In this document: in pieces, positions 7,533-15,720 of the stretch
Layout of the letters: each line of letters starts with the position of its first letter
Numbering within the stretch: position 1 is the first letter of the stretch
Source: a virus
IMG/VR virus record: IMGVR_UViG_3300023284_002187
Location: 1 to 51,826 of that record
DNA length: 51,826 nt
Direction: 5' to 3' (one strand)
Made by a program: the position numbers and the translations under genes
The notes under the pieces: generated by a model
Seen by the model: the letters and a program-made list of their open reading frames with translations, nothing else
Database searches by the model: none
What the model was told of the DNA's origin: nothing

Positions 7533-7828
7533 ACCCCCTCCTTTGCCCATACAATCAGTGTACCTCGATAGGTTTGCACATTTGATTCCACAGGCTCATT
7601 TGAACATTGCCAATATTGATCTGTCTTGTCTGGACCAATTGCATGAACATTGACCACTCGGTGATGTTTTTGAGATACTTTTTTCAAAGCTTCTTCTGCC
7701 CATTTTGCAGGATATGTTTTACATTCAGTTGGCCAATACGTTGGGTTTTGAGTATATTTATTCAAAGCATCGGTCAAAATAGCTTTTTCTGCCAATAGTC
7801 TGGCTATGGGATCAGTAATTGGTATCAT
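7529..7828 (-). CDS. Unknown small protein
   Basis: 99 residues from ATG 7828. An N-terminal helix (PIARLLAEKAILTDALNKY) is followed by a mixed part with several Trp and His residues (YWPTECKTYPAKWAEEALKK, YRGTLIVWAKEG). The end resembles a small beta unit. It begins the chain of four small coupled genes downstream of the second methyltransferase. Function not recognised. Confidence 0.6.
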   Translation of the reverse strand: MIPITDPIARLLAEKAILTDALNKYTQNPTYWPTECKTYPAKWAEEALKKVSQKHHRVVNVHAIGPDKTDQYWQCSNEPVESNVQTYRGTLIVWAKEGV

Positions 7829-7852
7829 TTATTGTCCTTTCGCGTCCCGAAA

Positions 7853-9100
7853 TTATCGATGTTTAGATTTCTTTTTGACAGCTTTCTTTAGCTTTGTCTC
7901 TACTTTTCTGGCTTTTTGGCCAGAATATTTCTCCCAACGATTGATAATAACATCACAGTAATGTGGATCAATTTCCATCATAAAACAAATTCGATCTGTT
8001 TTTTCACAAGCGATTAATGTTGAACCTGAACCTCCATAGAGATCTAAAATTTTTTCTTTTTTCTCACTAAAATTTTCGATAATGTCTTGCCATAATGCTA
8101 TAGGTTTGGGGCAAGTATGGTCACCAGTATCTGGCTGATTTCCCACTGGAAAATTAAAAACATCATTTCCACGTTTTCTTTTCCATTTTCCCCAAAAGAA
8201 AATCGGCTCCCATGTCCAGAAATGTGTCACGCGTCCAGATGACATGGCATTAATCTTTGTCCAACAGCCGACATGGCTTGGTTCACTATTTCTTAATACT
8301 GCGTCCAGGTTGTTACAACCTGGAGTTAAAATAAATTTTTTACTTAAAGATAATGCGAGTATTATTAAATCTTTCAAAAATTGTGCATGTTCCTCTTTGG
8401 TTTTATTATCATTATGTGAATGATATTTATATCCAACACCATAAGGTGGATCAGTAAAAACCATATCAGTCTTTTCGCCATTCATTAGTCTATTAATATG
8501 ATCAATATTTGTACCATCACCACATAGCAACCTATGATCGCCCAACAACCAAAGCTCTCCTAATTTACATCGGCTTTTCACTTTCAAGATCACATCATCT
8601 TCAATTTTGTCTTTCTCTTCTTTGTCTTTATCTACAAAAAACTCAGCTTTGATTGAATCGAGATCCACTCCAGGGATTGAGAATGATTCTTTAGCGCTAT
8701 CAATGGTGATCTGAGCCTCTTTCAAATAATCGTAAATTCCTCGGGGAGTTACTTTCCCATATTGAGAGATTCGAGTTAAAAGGATGTGCTTTGCTTCTTT
8801 CATGTTTTTGGCAATAATATAATTAATGGGAATGTCTGGGATTTTGTATCCCTTGTTTTCGAGTCCCATTAAAACCAAGATCCTCTGATGGCCATCCAAA
8901 TTGAATAATTTATTTCCGTTTTTCCAAACGTCAATTGGACTATTAAACCCATATACAAGGATTTCATTTTCCAAACGGGCATAATTTTCATCAGAGAGTT
9001 CTTTGAGTGCTCCTTGAAAGTTTAAAATCGTGTGATATGGGACGTTCGCTGCGCCCTTGCATGTAATGCGAATGGTGCCGTTTTTTGGTGTTTTTGTCAT
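7853..9100 (-). CDS. ParB-like nuclease fold fused to DNA methyltransferase
   Basis: 415 residues from ATG 9100, which has GGGGGG four bases upstream; an in-frame ATG at 9124 lacks this. Residues about 30-110 form a ParB/sulfiredoxin-like domain (PIDVWKNGNKLFNLDGHQR). The remainder is a beta-class methyltransferase with FTDPPYGVGYKY and, near the end, LDLYGGSGSTLIACE. Such fusions are common in phages and methylate adenine or cytosine amino groups. The C-terminus is a Lys/Arg tail. It is preceded by the structured region at 9172-9244. No cognate restriction gene is visible, so protection from host nucleases or a regulatory role is likely. Confidence 0.85.
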   Translation of the reverse strand: MTKTPKNGTIRITCKGAANVPYHTILNFQGALKELSDENYARLENEILVYGFNSPIDVWKNGNKLFNLDGHQRILVLMGLENKGYKIPDIPINYIIAKNMKEAKHILLTRISQYGKVTPRGIYDYLKEAQITIDSAKESFSIPGVDLDSIKAEFFVDKDKEEKDKIEDDVILKVKSRCKLGELWLLGDHRLLCGDGTNIDHINRLMNGEKTDMVFTDPPYGVGYKYHSHNDNKTKEEHAQFLKDLIILALSLSKKFILTPGCNNLDAVLRNSEPSHVGCWTKINAMSSGRVTHFWTWEPIFFWGKWKRKRGNDVFNFPVGNQPDTGDHTCPKPIALWQDIIENFSEKKEKILDLYGGSGSTLIACEKTDRICFMMEIDPHYCDVIINRWEKYSGQKARKVETKLKKAVKKKSKHR

Positions 9101-9171
9101 GTATCCCCCCGTTGAATATCCCACTATTGTACAGCCTGAATTAATTGTAAATAGATAAAAGATGAGCTGAA

Positions 9172-9244
9172 GGCAGTCCGTCAGAGAAAAGGAGTTCTCT
9201 GTGATAATCCGTTATCAAAGGGCGTCGTCCGTGATTTCACTGCC
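9172..9244. ncRNA. Candidate multibranched structured RNA upstream of the second methyltransferase
   Basis: A six-pair closing stem GGCAGT/ACTGCC (9172-9177 with 9239-9244) encloses three hairpins: CAGAGAA/TTCTCTG (9182-9188, 9195-9201), TGATAA/TTATCA with a four-base loop (9202-9217), and GGGC/GTCC (9220-9230). In the minus-strand transcript the first hairpin loop reads CTCCTT, complementary to a Shine-Dalgarno sequence; on the plus strand it reads AAGGAG. It lies 72 bases before the ATG at 9100. The strand and function are unknown, and 9125-9298 holds no credible gene. Confidence 0.4.
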
Positions 9245-9298
9245 AACAGCCCAAAGCTATTCTAACAGGCAAACGGATACTGTGTACAAGTCCCAGGT

Positions 9299-9718
9299 CT
9301 ATTTTCTGGTCCTACTACACCCACGGTTCAAATCTGCACCCTCAAACTTCTTTTTATCATTTAGAACATCGTCAAGAATCTTTCGCATGGATTTCTGATG
9401 AACACCTGCCTGGTCACAGACAAATGTAAAATCTGGTGATCTCGAATAACAAGCCATATCTCTTTTGTTATATATCGCTTTGCAGTATTGATTCCATACA
9501 AGCTTTCTCTCGCGCTTTGTGAGTTTTTTGAGATGCATTACTCGTTGAGTGTGGAAAATTTTTCGCACAATCCTTTCGGCGTCTTTGAGCAATAGTAAAA
9601 GCACTGCACTCCAAAGACCTCTTTCGGGTAATATCTCAGACAAGAAACCTCCCTCGATTGAGGTGGGACCATTATAAAATTGTAATGTGGCAAAATCGTT
9701 TTCTGCAACTGACTCCAT
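9299..9718 (-). CDS. Unknown protein, possible DNA-binding helical domain
   Basis: 139 residues from ATG 9718 with AGG five bases upstream. The first 45 residues are hydrophobic and acidic; the rest is basic and helical (HLKKLTKRERKLVWNQYCKA). A stretch FVCDQAGVHQKSMRKILDDV looks like a helix-turn-helix. It may be a small transcription factor. It follows the HNH gene by two bases and precedes the structured RNA region. No family is recognised with certainty. Confidence 0.55.
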   Translation of the reverse strand: MESVAENDFATLQFYNGPTSIEGGFLSEILPERGLWSAVLLLLLKDAERIVRKIFHTQRVMHLKKLTKRERKLVWNQYCKAIYNKRDMACYSRSPDFTFVCDQAGVHQKSMRKILDDVLNDKKKFEGADLNRGCSRTRK

Positions 9719-9720
9719 GA

Positions 9721-10059
9721 TTACCTAGCTCTCAGCTGTGACTCTAAATCTATTATTCGCTCGACTAACTGAGCAATCAAGGCCAGCTCTAGACTTATAG
9801 CGTGAGAATCTTGAAATTTTTCCACTCCTCCTGTGTGGAGTTCTTGATGGTGATTTTTAGTCAAAGGTACAGTTAAATAATCATTTAGAGTTTGAGATTT
9901 TCTTTGGACGTGATGCGCTTCAACGCCATCTTCAATTCCCGAGACAACACAGGCTCTGGATCTAATCCATTTTAAATGTTTTTCGTTTTTTAATTTAATT
10001 GGTTTACTGAGTAATCCAAACGGCCTGAGATTCCTGCTGTAGTATCTCTCGATGTTCAT
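9721..10059 (-). CDS. HNH nuclease-like protein (DUF968-like)
   Basis: 112 residues, with GGGGGG just before ATG 10059. After a basic front, HLKWIRSRACVVSG leads to VEAHHVQRKS and VPLTKNHHQELHTGG, the paired histidine motifs of small phage HNH proteins related to DUF968 and NinG. Only one of the usual structural cysteines is present (CVVSG instead of CxxC). These proteins are thought to cut branched or recombining DNA, which fits its place at the end of the recombination cluster. Confidence 0.7.
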   Translation of the reverse strand: MNIERYYSRNLRPFGLLSKPIKLKNEKHLKWIRSRACVVSGIEDGVEAHHVQRKSQTLNDYLTVPLTKNHHQELHTGGVEKFQDSHAISLELALIAQLVERIIDLESQLRAR

Positions 10060-10128
10060 AATCCCCCCAACTAGATGTATGAATGAAATCGTATCGAGGG
10101 ATAATTCTGGATGTCTACATTTATTAGC

Positions 10129-10587
10129 TCATAACATATCTTTTTTATTTTCTACCATCTGTTGGCCCACGCGTTGAAAATGTAACGCGCTATCTATATC
10201 CATCTCCAATTCAATACCAGGAGATGATTTAATACGAACTGGCAATCCCCGATATTTTGTAACTTCTTTGAATGTTTTTCGTTGTTCGACAGTCATATGA
10301 GAAAAAATCGCTGCTTTTAAGTCTAGATATTCGTTAAGCCCCATGATCCAACCTTGCGGTTCCTTGCCCACGGCTGATGTGAAAATATAACGCGCTTGAT
10401 CCATTTCATGAATAAACCACATTGTCGCAGCTCTTTTCGCTTCTTCTGTTTCTGACAGCACTGATTTATCTCCATCCGCCTGACCACATTCGAGCGCTTT
10501 GACTGCATCTATGGCTCGATACCATTCTTGGTACTGCCTATATACCATTATTGGTATTTTAAATAGGGCTACAATCCATTTTACCAC
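10129..10587 (-). CDS. Unknown protein with hydrophobic N-terminus
   Basis: 152 residues; the start shares one base with the previous stop (TAATG). The N-terminus (MVKWIVALFKIPIMVYRQY) could anchor the protein to the membrane as an amphipathic helix. The remainder is mostly helical with no known motif. It pairs with the 10587-11045 gene by tight coupling. Function not recognised. Confidence 0.6.
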   Translation of the reverse strand: MVKWIVALFKIPIMVYRQYQEWYRAIDAVKALECGQADGDKSVLSETEEAKRAATMWFIHEMDQARYIFTSAVGKEPQGWIMGLNEYLDLKAAIFSHMTVEQRKTFKEVTKYRGLPVRIKSSPGIELEMDIDSALHFQRVGQQMVENKKDML

Positions 10588-11045
10588 TATTTTACCGGTG
10601 TTTTTCCGATTGTTTCCTGTGTATCTTTATTTTCGTCTTTTTTTACTTTGGATTCAAGGCGTTCTTTTGCCTCTTTATTCATATAGACATCGGCAGTCTC
10701 CCATGTTTCCAAAATTTGCGAATGATCCGATGTCGCAGTTAGCATGACAGCTCGCGAATGTTTTTCCAACAGATAAGCATGTTTGCCCGGTAATGTTTGG
10801 GAGCTCTTCTTTATCCACAGTTTTTTTACACGTTTAAGTTCTAGTTCGGAACCAGAGAATATGATAGTTTTGGAATAAGTCATAACAATGGAGTCGTCTG
10901 GCTTTTTGCCTTTTTGTTCTGCCTCGGTGATTCTGACTTGCATATCTTCACTGGCCGAATCAATTGCATTTTCTATATTTTTCTTGTGAGTTTTGGAACT
11001 CTCTTTTAATCCTAAAGCCGTTTTTTCTTCTGATCGATTATCCAT
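10587..11045 (-). CDS. Unknown hydrophilic protein
   Basis: 152 residues, strongly charged and mostly helical at both ends, with a beta-like centre (SIVMTYSKTIIFSGSELELKR and AYLLEKHSRAVMLTATSD). It has a Lys/Glu-rich C-terminal tail. It lies one base beyond the receiver-domain gene and is coupled to the 10129-10587 gene. It could be an output partner of the receiver, but nothing in the sequence shows that. Confidence 0.6.
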   Translation of the reverse strand: MDNRSEEKTALGLKESSKTHKKNIENAIDSASEDMQVRITEAEQKGKKPDDSIVMTYSKTIIFSGSELELKRVKKLWIKKSSQTLPGKHAYLLEKHSRAVMLTATSDHSQILETWETADVYMNKEAKERLESKVKKDENKDTQETIGKTPVK

Positions 11046-11046
11046 T

Positions 11047-11421
11047 TTAGTTCCCTTTTAATTGAGCGTTTAAATGTATTCCCCGAACCACATCAATATT
11101 AGTGATCCATTTGTTAATGGCTGCGATATCGCCTTTTACGATAATATCATTGATCTCTGGAATGCGTTTTGGTTGGGTCGCAGCAGTATGTAATAAAATA
11201 GGTACACTGGAAATTTTTCTTATCTCACGAGCCAAGTCATATCCATCCCAAACTGGCATTTGCTGATCTGTAATCACAAGATCAATGTCGCGAAAACAAA
11301 TCCATTTACAATAACCTTTATATCCGTCCTCGGCTTCCAAGACAGTATGCCCGTCTCTTTTAAGACGTTTAGCCACTATCTCTCGAATGGTGGTACAATC
11401 ATCGACTAATAAAATATTCAT
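11047..11421 (-). CDS. Stand-alone CheY-like receiver domain protein
   Basis: 124 residues from ATG 11421, with GGAG eight bases upstream and TAATG overlap with the previous gene. All receiver hallmarks are present: the acidic pair D7-D8 (NILLVDD), the phosphoacceptor Asp52 in LVITDQQMP, Thr79 in ILLHTAA and Lys96 in IIVKGD. There is no output domain, as in CheY or Spo0F. Receivers take a phosphoryl group from a histidine kinase and then change partner binding. No kinase gene is in the window, so a host kinase or the host chemotaxis or cell-cycle pathway is the likely partner. Rare in phages. Confidence 0.9.
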   Translation of the reverse strand: MNILLVDDCTTIREIVAKRLKRDGHTVLEAEDGYKGYCKWICFRDIDLVITDQQMPVWDGYDLAREIRKISSVPILLHTAATQPKRIPEINDIIVKGDIAAINKWITNIDVVRGIHLNAQLKGN

Positions 11422-12146
11422 TATATTGGCTCCACTCCAAATTCCCATTTCATTTCTGGTAATCTGGATTCACGGATCTTTTTAATCCACATTTTTGTTT
11501 CTGAATCGAATGTAAATCCTGCTTTTTTCGCTTTATCTGTTGATACACCTTTATCAATCCATGGCTTCTCAACTTTAGCCTGGAGAGTGACCATTGGACT
11601 CTTGGCATGGTAAAAAACTTTATCGAGATCAAAGCCACCCAGTTGGTTAATTTTAATCATCGTCATTACGTCTCCCATCGCTGTGTGGGGGAATGGATTG
11701 ATAAATCCATAATCAGCAGCCACATGAGACTGGCTTCTGCCTCTGACCCAATCTGGATAATCTATATCGGATTTAGTACAAATCCATGGTTTTGTTGGAA
11801 ATATTTGCCCATCTCTTTTATATTCCGTCTTTAACATTCCATGATCAAATTCTGCATTTCTGGCCATCACACAATCAACCATTGCGAATGTTTTATTTAG
11901 TACTGTAATCATTTGGTGACGAGGTATCCCATATTCTCTGACAACCTCTGTCGTAATTCCAGTTAGTTGCGTAATTTCTTCTGAGATTTGTTCATTCTCT
12001 TTCAATGAATTAACTAAAAATGATTGGCTAAAAGCTGTTCGATTTATCTCAGTCTCCCATACGACGTATCCCACCTCAGTGATAACCACATCTGGATTCT
12101 CGTCTGGCAAGCCAGTTGTCTCAAGATCTATAGCGCAAATTTTCAT
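11421..12146 (-). CDS. DnaQ-like 3'-5' exonuclease (DEDDh)
   Basis: 241 residues. The catalytic set of the DEDDh family is visible: Asp7 and Glu9 in IDLETTGL, Asp101 in ARNAEFDHGML, and His154 and Asp159 in FPHTAMGDVM. This matches exonuclease X and DNA polymerase III epsilon-type enzymes, which remove nucleotides from 3' ends. After the domain, residues about 175-241 form an extension (VTLQAKVEKPW, TFDSETKMWIKKI) that may bind DNA or a partner. It lies in the recombination cluster and its stop is coupled to the receiver gene. Confidence 0.88.
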   Translation of the reverse strand: MKICAIDLETTGLPDENPDVVITEVGYVVWETEINRTAFSQSFLVNSLKENEQISEEITQLTGITTEVVREYGIPRHQMITVLNKTFAMVDCVMARNAEFDHGMLKTEYKRDGQIFPTKPWICTKSDIDYPDWVRGRSQSHVAADYGFINPFPHTAMGDVMTMIKINQLGGFDLDKVFYHAKSPMVTLQAKVEKPWIDKGVSTDKAKKAGFTFDSETKMWIKKIRESRLPEMKWEFGVEPI

Positions 12147-12158
12147 TTCTTCCTCCTT

Positions 12159-12551
12159 TTAAAAATAGCTTCCAAATATGGGTCTATCTCTATTTAATGT
12201 AAAACATGCCAAACATAAAAATCGAATATTGCAACCGGGCGTAAACCATTTCAGACATCTATTACATTCCCTGGATTTCTCTGATAGTTTCACACACTCA
12301 TCACAATATTCTATGTATCTAAGAGCCAATATCTCATGGTTTTCTTTGACATCAGTTATCGGATTTTTGATTTTAACAATGTCCGTTGCATCGCTGAGAA
12401 CAAAGGTTTTTCTCTTTAATGTAATAGATCCACAATAACTCCTATTTACATCAAAATGTGATCTTTGTTTTTCAAGTTCCGCCGATGAGATTCTGGGCGT
12501 GTCTGGATACATTCCCAGCCTTTCTGGTGAAAGAGGTACAAACATTAACAT
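12159..12551 (-). CDS. Unknown protein with C-terminal zinc-binding cysteines
   Basis: 130 residues. The C-terminal half has YCDECVKL, ECNRCLKWF and FLCLACF, three CxxC pairs that should bind one or two zinc ions. The N-terminal half has no recognised domain. Its start shares one base with the stop of the SbcC-like gene. It may act with that ATPase in DNA handling, as inferred from context alone. Confidence 0.6.
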   Translation of the reverse strand: MLMFVPLSPERLGMYPDTPRISSAELEKQRSHFDVNRSYCGSITLKRKTFVLSDATDIVKIKNPITDVKENHEILALRYIEYCDECVKLSEKSRECNRCLKWFTPGCNIRFLCLACFTLNRDRPIFGSYF

Positions 12552-13951
12552 TAATGCATCTCAACTACTTGATCGATTTTTGATTTGAAAGGTTTGCCTA
12601 CTTTTGTGATCACATAATTGAAGCCATCGTCCATCACTTTTTTCTCAAGGGCGGCATAGGTTTTTTCATCCATACACTCACCAGCATCAATGCAGATTAT
12701 ATTCGTTTCCTTGTTGCGACGTTGGACTAATGTTAGTCCGACGAAGAGCTGTTCACTGGTTGACAAGGAATCAATACTTTTACCGTCGACCAAAAACTCT
12801 CCATTGTCATATGAGAGACCTTCAATTGGGATCTCGGCCTTTTTCATGATTTGAGCCTTCATTTTGGTGCGCATAATATCCACAGCAAAACCTAAATCAT
12901 CGGCTTTTTTCTGTACTGTTTCCCAGGCGTCTTCTACACGTTCAACATTCTCCTGTGCCCTGGCGTGATTCTCTAACACCCTTCGGATATTTTGCTCCTC
13001 TCGAAGTTTGTCAATCTTAATTTGAATTTCTTTTGCCATTTCGGCGATATCTGGTTCTGGACCTAATTCTTTTTGTTTATTTGCTAGAAGTGATTGTTCG
13101 TTTATAAGAATCTTTTTTCCCTCTACAAAAAGCCTTGTGGCATTTTCTACTCCACGTTTGAATTCTTTGAGTTGTTCCATCGCATCATTAACGTCCTTTT
13201 GTTGATCATCAACTTCGTCTTTATATACTTGCCAATCTCTTTTTGTGTGCTTGAGATTGGTCATTTGATCTCGCAATTCTATCAGATCCCTTTCAATGTC
13301 CGAATCACCTACGGCCTTCATTTTTTTAGGCAACTGTTCTTTGGGCAACAAATCAGCCACAGCATCATCATATCTCAATTTGGCCTGTTTTGCCTCACGG
13401 TTTCTCTCTGTCCGATTATGGAAATAAAAGTCTTCAGCATGTTTGACGACATCCAAAGCATTATTATCGAAATCAATGAAAGGAAGGGGAACATCAAGTT
13501 TTCCCAACGCCCCTCTCATCTCGTCTTCAGTAATCCGAACATCAATCAACTCCATAATAAATCGTGTCCGTTTTTTTGGATCTAATACCTCTCGTGGATC
13601 AAACGTGCCTATTCCTAGAAATTTGTTGAGAAATTCTTGTGGTTTCTGAACCACCATTCCATTTATTTCAGCTCTTGTAGCTTGGACTCCTTTATTATTT
13701 TTTCCACGTTTGAGCTGGCGAGTGATTTTGCCCTTTTGTTTACCTTGTAAATAACCGACAACTTGAGCTATATCCTCATCTTTATTAATCAGTGAGGTAT
13801 CAGTTGAGCCCTCCATGAGAAATCGAATAGCCTGAATAACAGCAGTCTTTCCCTTCCCATTGGCTCCTATAATTTGAGTTTTTTTACCCAGCTCGATAGT
13901 TAGCCTATTGATTGACTTCACGCTCTGGATTTCGATTTTAGTTAGTTTCAT
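12551..13951 (-). CDS. SbcC/Rad50-like coiled-coil ATPase
   Basis: 466 residues from ATG 13951 (GGAG five bases upstream; an earlier ATG at 13972 lacks this). The N-terminus reads KLTKIEIQSVKSI then Walker A GANGKGKT (residues 29-36). A charged coiled-coil region spans about 170-350. Near the C-terminus are the ABC signature-like SLSTSEQLFVGL and a Walker B-like NIICIDAGE. It is shorter than bacterial SbcC (about 1000 residues) but typical of phage gp46/SbcC-like proteins. No SbcD-type nuclease is found next to it; the DEDDh exonuclease is the nearest nuclease. It probably works on DNA ends in recombination. Confidence 0.8.
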   Translation of the reverse strand: MKLTKIEIQSVKSINRLTIELGKKTQIIGANGKGKTAVIQAIRFLMEGSTDTSLINKDEDIAQVVGYLQGKQKGKITRQLKRGKNNKGVQATRAEINGMVVQKPQEFLNKFLGIGTFDPREVLDPKKRTRFIMELIDVRITEDEMRGALGKLDVPLPFIDFDNNALDVVKHAEDFYFHNRTERNREAKQAKLRYDDAVADLLPKEQLPKKMKAVGDSDIERDLIELRDQMTNLKHTKRDWQVYKDEVDDQQKDVNDAMEQLKEFKRGVENATRLFVEGKKILINEQSLLANKQKELGPEPDIAEMAKEIQIKIDKLREEQNIRRVLENHARAQENVERVEDAWETVQKKADDLGFAVDIMRTKMKAQIMKKAEIPIEGLSYDNGEFLVDGKSIDSLSTSEQLFVGLTLVQRRNKETNIICIDAGECMDEKTYAALEKKVMDDGFNYVITKVGKPFKSKIDQVVEMH

Positions 13952-13981
13952 GGTATCTCCTTTGTGTCCCATTGATTAAAT

Positions 13982-14527
13982 TTATTTGAATCTCCAATTA
14001 TCCAAGCCAGAGGTCAGCCGCCTTTGGCCATATAATGCGATTAAAGTAGCATCTATCACACCATCATGGACCCTGTCACCAAAAGGATCGATACATTTTA
14101 AATACGCGTTTTTAGATCTAGTTTTGGCATCGACTTTGTCAAAAATATCTTTGGGGGAATGGATGTTTTTCTGCCACTCTCGCGGTGAAACGGTGATAAA
14201 CGGGATTTCCATGGCTGTGAAAATTCCTTCAATTTGACCACGAACTAAACCAAATTTGAAAGAGCTTGCCACTCCCTCGTGTGGTCGTGAATGGACTAGC
14301 TCCATATATCCGACCATATTCCATGCCCCTCTGCGAAATCTGTCAAAGATTTTTGGTAGATCTAGAGATGAATCCTTACGAGTTGCTTTTTGACCCTTTC
14401 GGTGATTCTTTACTATTTTTTCGATCAGTGGGAAGTTATCAGCTTCCCAAATCACTCCATCCAATCCCATGATACAATAGGCACCTCGCGTTCCTGGATC
14501 AATCGCTATGATAGATTGTGTAACCAT
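13982..14527 (-). CDS. RuvC-like Holliday junction resolvase
   Basis: 181 residues from ATG 14527, which overlaps the previous stop by one base (TGATG); a longer frame to 14635 is not needed. The acidic residues of the RNase H-like fold are in place: Asp10 in IIAIDPGTRGA, Glu76 in YMELVHSRP and Asp155/Asp159 in VHDGVIDATLIALYG. The stretch GVASSFKFGLVRGQIEGI is typical of phage RuvC relatives. It would cut four-way junctions made during RecE/RecT recombination and before packaging. Confidence 0.85.
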   Translation of the reverse strand: MVTQSIIAIDPGTRGAYCIMGLDGVIWEADNFPLIEKIVKNHRKGQKATRKDSSLDLPKIFDRFRRGAWNMVGYMELVHSRPHEGVASSFKFGLVRGQIEGIFTAMEIPFITVSPREWQKNIHSPKDIFDKVDAKTRSKNAYLKCIDPFGDRVHDGVIDATLIALYGQRRLTSGLDNWRFK

Positions 14528-14781
14528 CAAGACGCCTGAGGGGGGCCTATTGGTCCCAATGGAGGTGGAGTAGGTGGTTGGTTCCATGACGCTTCTGATA
14601 TGGGGATCTCCATAATATAATCGATAGTTGACCATGGAATTGTCACCAACCGCCCCTCTGATTTTTTATCTGATGTCATCCATATCATAGTAAAAGCCCA
14701 CGCCGTCTCCTCAACAGCATAGCCAAGCATTCCCTCTTCATTTTTTCTGACGGCTACGCAGAATATATCTCTGCGACTCAC
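14527..14781 (-). CDS. Unknown small protein with Pro-rich tail
   Basis: 84 residues; coupled by ATGA to the 14778-15389 gene and by TGATG to the resolvase. A beta-like body (IFCVAVRKNEEGMLGYAVEE, LVTIPWSTIDYI) ends in a proline-rich tail (NQPPTPPPLGPIGPPQ), which may be a docking segment. No family recognised. Confidence 0.6.
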   Translation of the reverse strand: MSRRDIFCVAVRKNEEGMLGYAVEETAWAFTMIWMTSDKKSEGRLVTIPWSTIDYIMEIPISEASWNQPPTPPPLGPIGPPQAS

Positions 14782-15389
14782 GCACCACCACCACTTAATT
14801 CAGCATGAGCATTTGACGGCACATTGACATTGGCCACTATATCGACTGCACTCTTTTTAGTCGATTTGGACGTCTCGCTATTCATTACTTCTTTGACTTC
14901 ATTCGATCGTTGAACTTTGGCGTCTTTTATAGAGCTGCCATTGTTTGGGACAGGTTTATTTGAACCCACAGCGCTGACGATAGGTTTTGATTTAATTTTT
15001 AGACTCATCTGCTTCTCTCGGTCATCCATGGGACGGGAGACGTGAACCTTGCCTTTAACCGTGTAGCGAACTTCTTTTTTCTGGAAATCTAGGATCTCAA
15101 CACATTCAACCTCACGGAATTCTTTGCGAGCATTGATAACAGCCACTTTTTCAGCAATCTCGGATTCAAATTCACCGATTTCTTGTTTGAACTTTTTGGA
15201 GATATCTCTCAATTCATTTTCTTTTTTGGCTTTTTCAGTATAGAAGTGCCCTATCGAACGGCCAAACTCTACAGTTTCTTTCTCTGTTAAATCAAACCAG
15301 AGCTCTTTCTTGATGGTACGTTTTTCGATCCATTTTTTGACTCCTCCTACTTTTTTGCCAACTACTTTTTTAACTTTCTTTGCTTTCAT
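14778..15389 (-). CDS. Unknown Lys/Glu-rich protein
   Basis: 203 residues. A basic front (MKAKKVKKVVGKKVGGVKKW) precedes a helical coiled-coil part (FYTEKAKKENELRDISKKF), a small central unit with ECVEILDFQKKEVRYTV, and a low-complexity Ser/Lys/Asn tail. The middle resembles phage proteins that contain a short strand-rich unit, but I cannot name it. It overlaps the HTH gene by 20 bases. Confidence 0.6.
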   Translation of the reverse strand: MKAKKVKKVVGKKVGGVKKWIEKRTIKKELWFDLTEKETVEFGRSIGHFYTEKAKKENELRDISKKFKQEIGEFESEIAEKVAVINARKEFREVECVEILDFQKKEVRYTVKGKVHVSRPMDDREKQMSLKIKSKPIVSAVGSNKPVPNNGSSIKDAKVQRSNEVKEVMNSETSKSTKKSAVDIVANVNVPSNAHAELSGGGA

Positions 15390-15720
15390 CTTCGCCTCCT
15401 ATAGCGTTTAATTTGTTTCTTTTTTGATAATCTTTCATCGCACTAACCACAGCACCTTTGCTAATGTTAAACCTATCTGCTGTTGCACGAATGGATAATT
15501 TTTCTTCACTTTTGATTCTCATAATTTCCTCGTAGTCATGGATCCGTGGTCTGCCGATATGCCTACCCTCTTTTTTGGCCAACTGCAATGATTCAGATGT
15601 GCGTTTTTGTCGATTTTTTTCGCGCTGTTCAAAATATTCTCGGCTTCTCATTTGGCCACATAATGTGCATGGTCGGGGTGTGGCATAATCAAATCCACGC
15701 ATCCCACTATTCCAGCTCAT
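15370..15720 (-). CDS. HTH protein resembling the C-terminus of serine recombinases
   Basis: 116 residues. N-terminal RPCTLCGQMRSREYFEQRE holds one CxxC pair. From about residue 40, RTSESLQLAKKEGRHIGRPR followed by SIRATADRFNISKGAVVSAM closely follows the linker and helix-turn-helix of Hin-type serine recombinases. The catalytic resolvase domain is absent, so this is a DNA-binding protein and not a recombinase. It probably regulates phage genes or marks DNA sites. Confidence 0.7.
   Translation of the reverse strand: MSWNSGMRGFDYATPRPCTLCGQMRSREYFEQREKNRQKRTSESLQLAKKEGRHIGRPRIHDYEEIMRIKSEEKLSIRATADRFNISKGAVVSAMKDYQKRNKLNAIGGEDESKES

Noticed and set aside
9300-9350. tRNA-like GGTTCAAATC on the plus strand
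   Set aside because: The bases around it do not form a T stem beyond three pairs and no matching acceptor strand or D arm lies upstream; it falls in the end of the minus-strand 9299-9718 gene.
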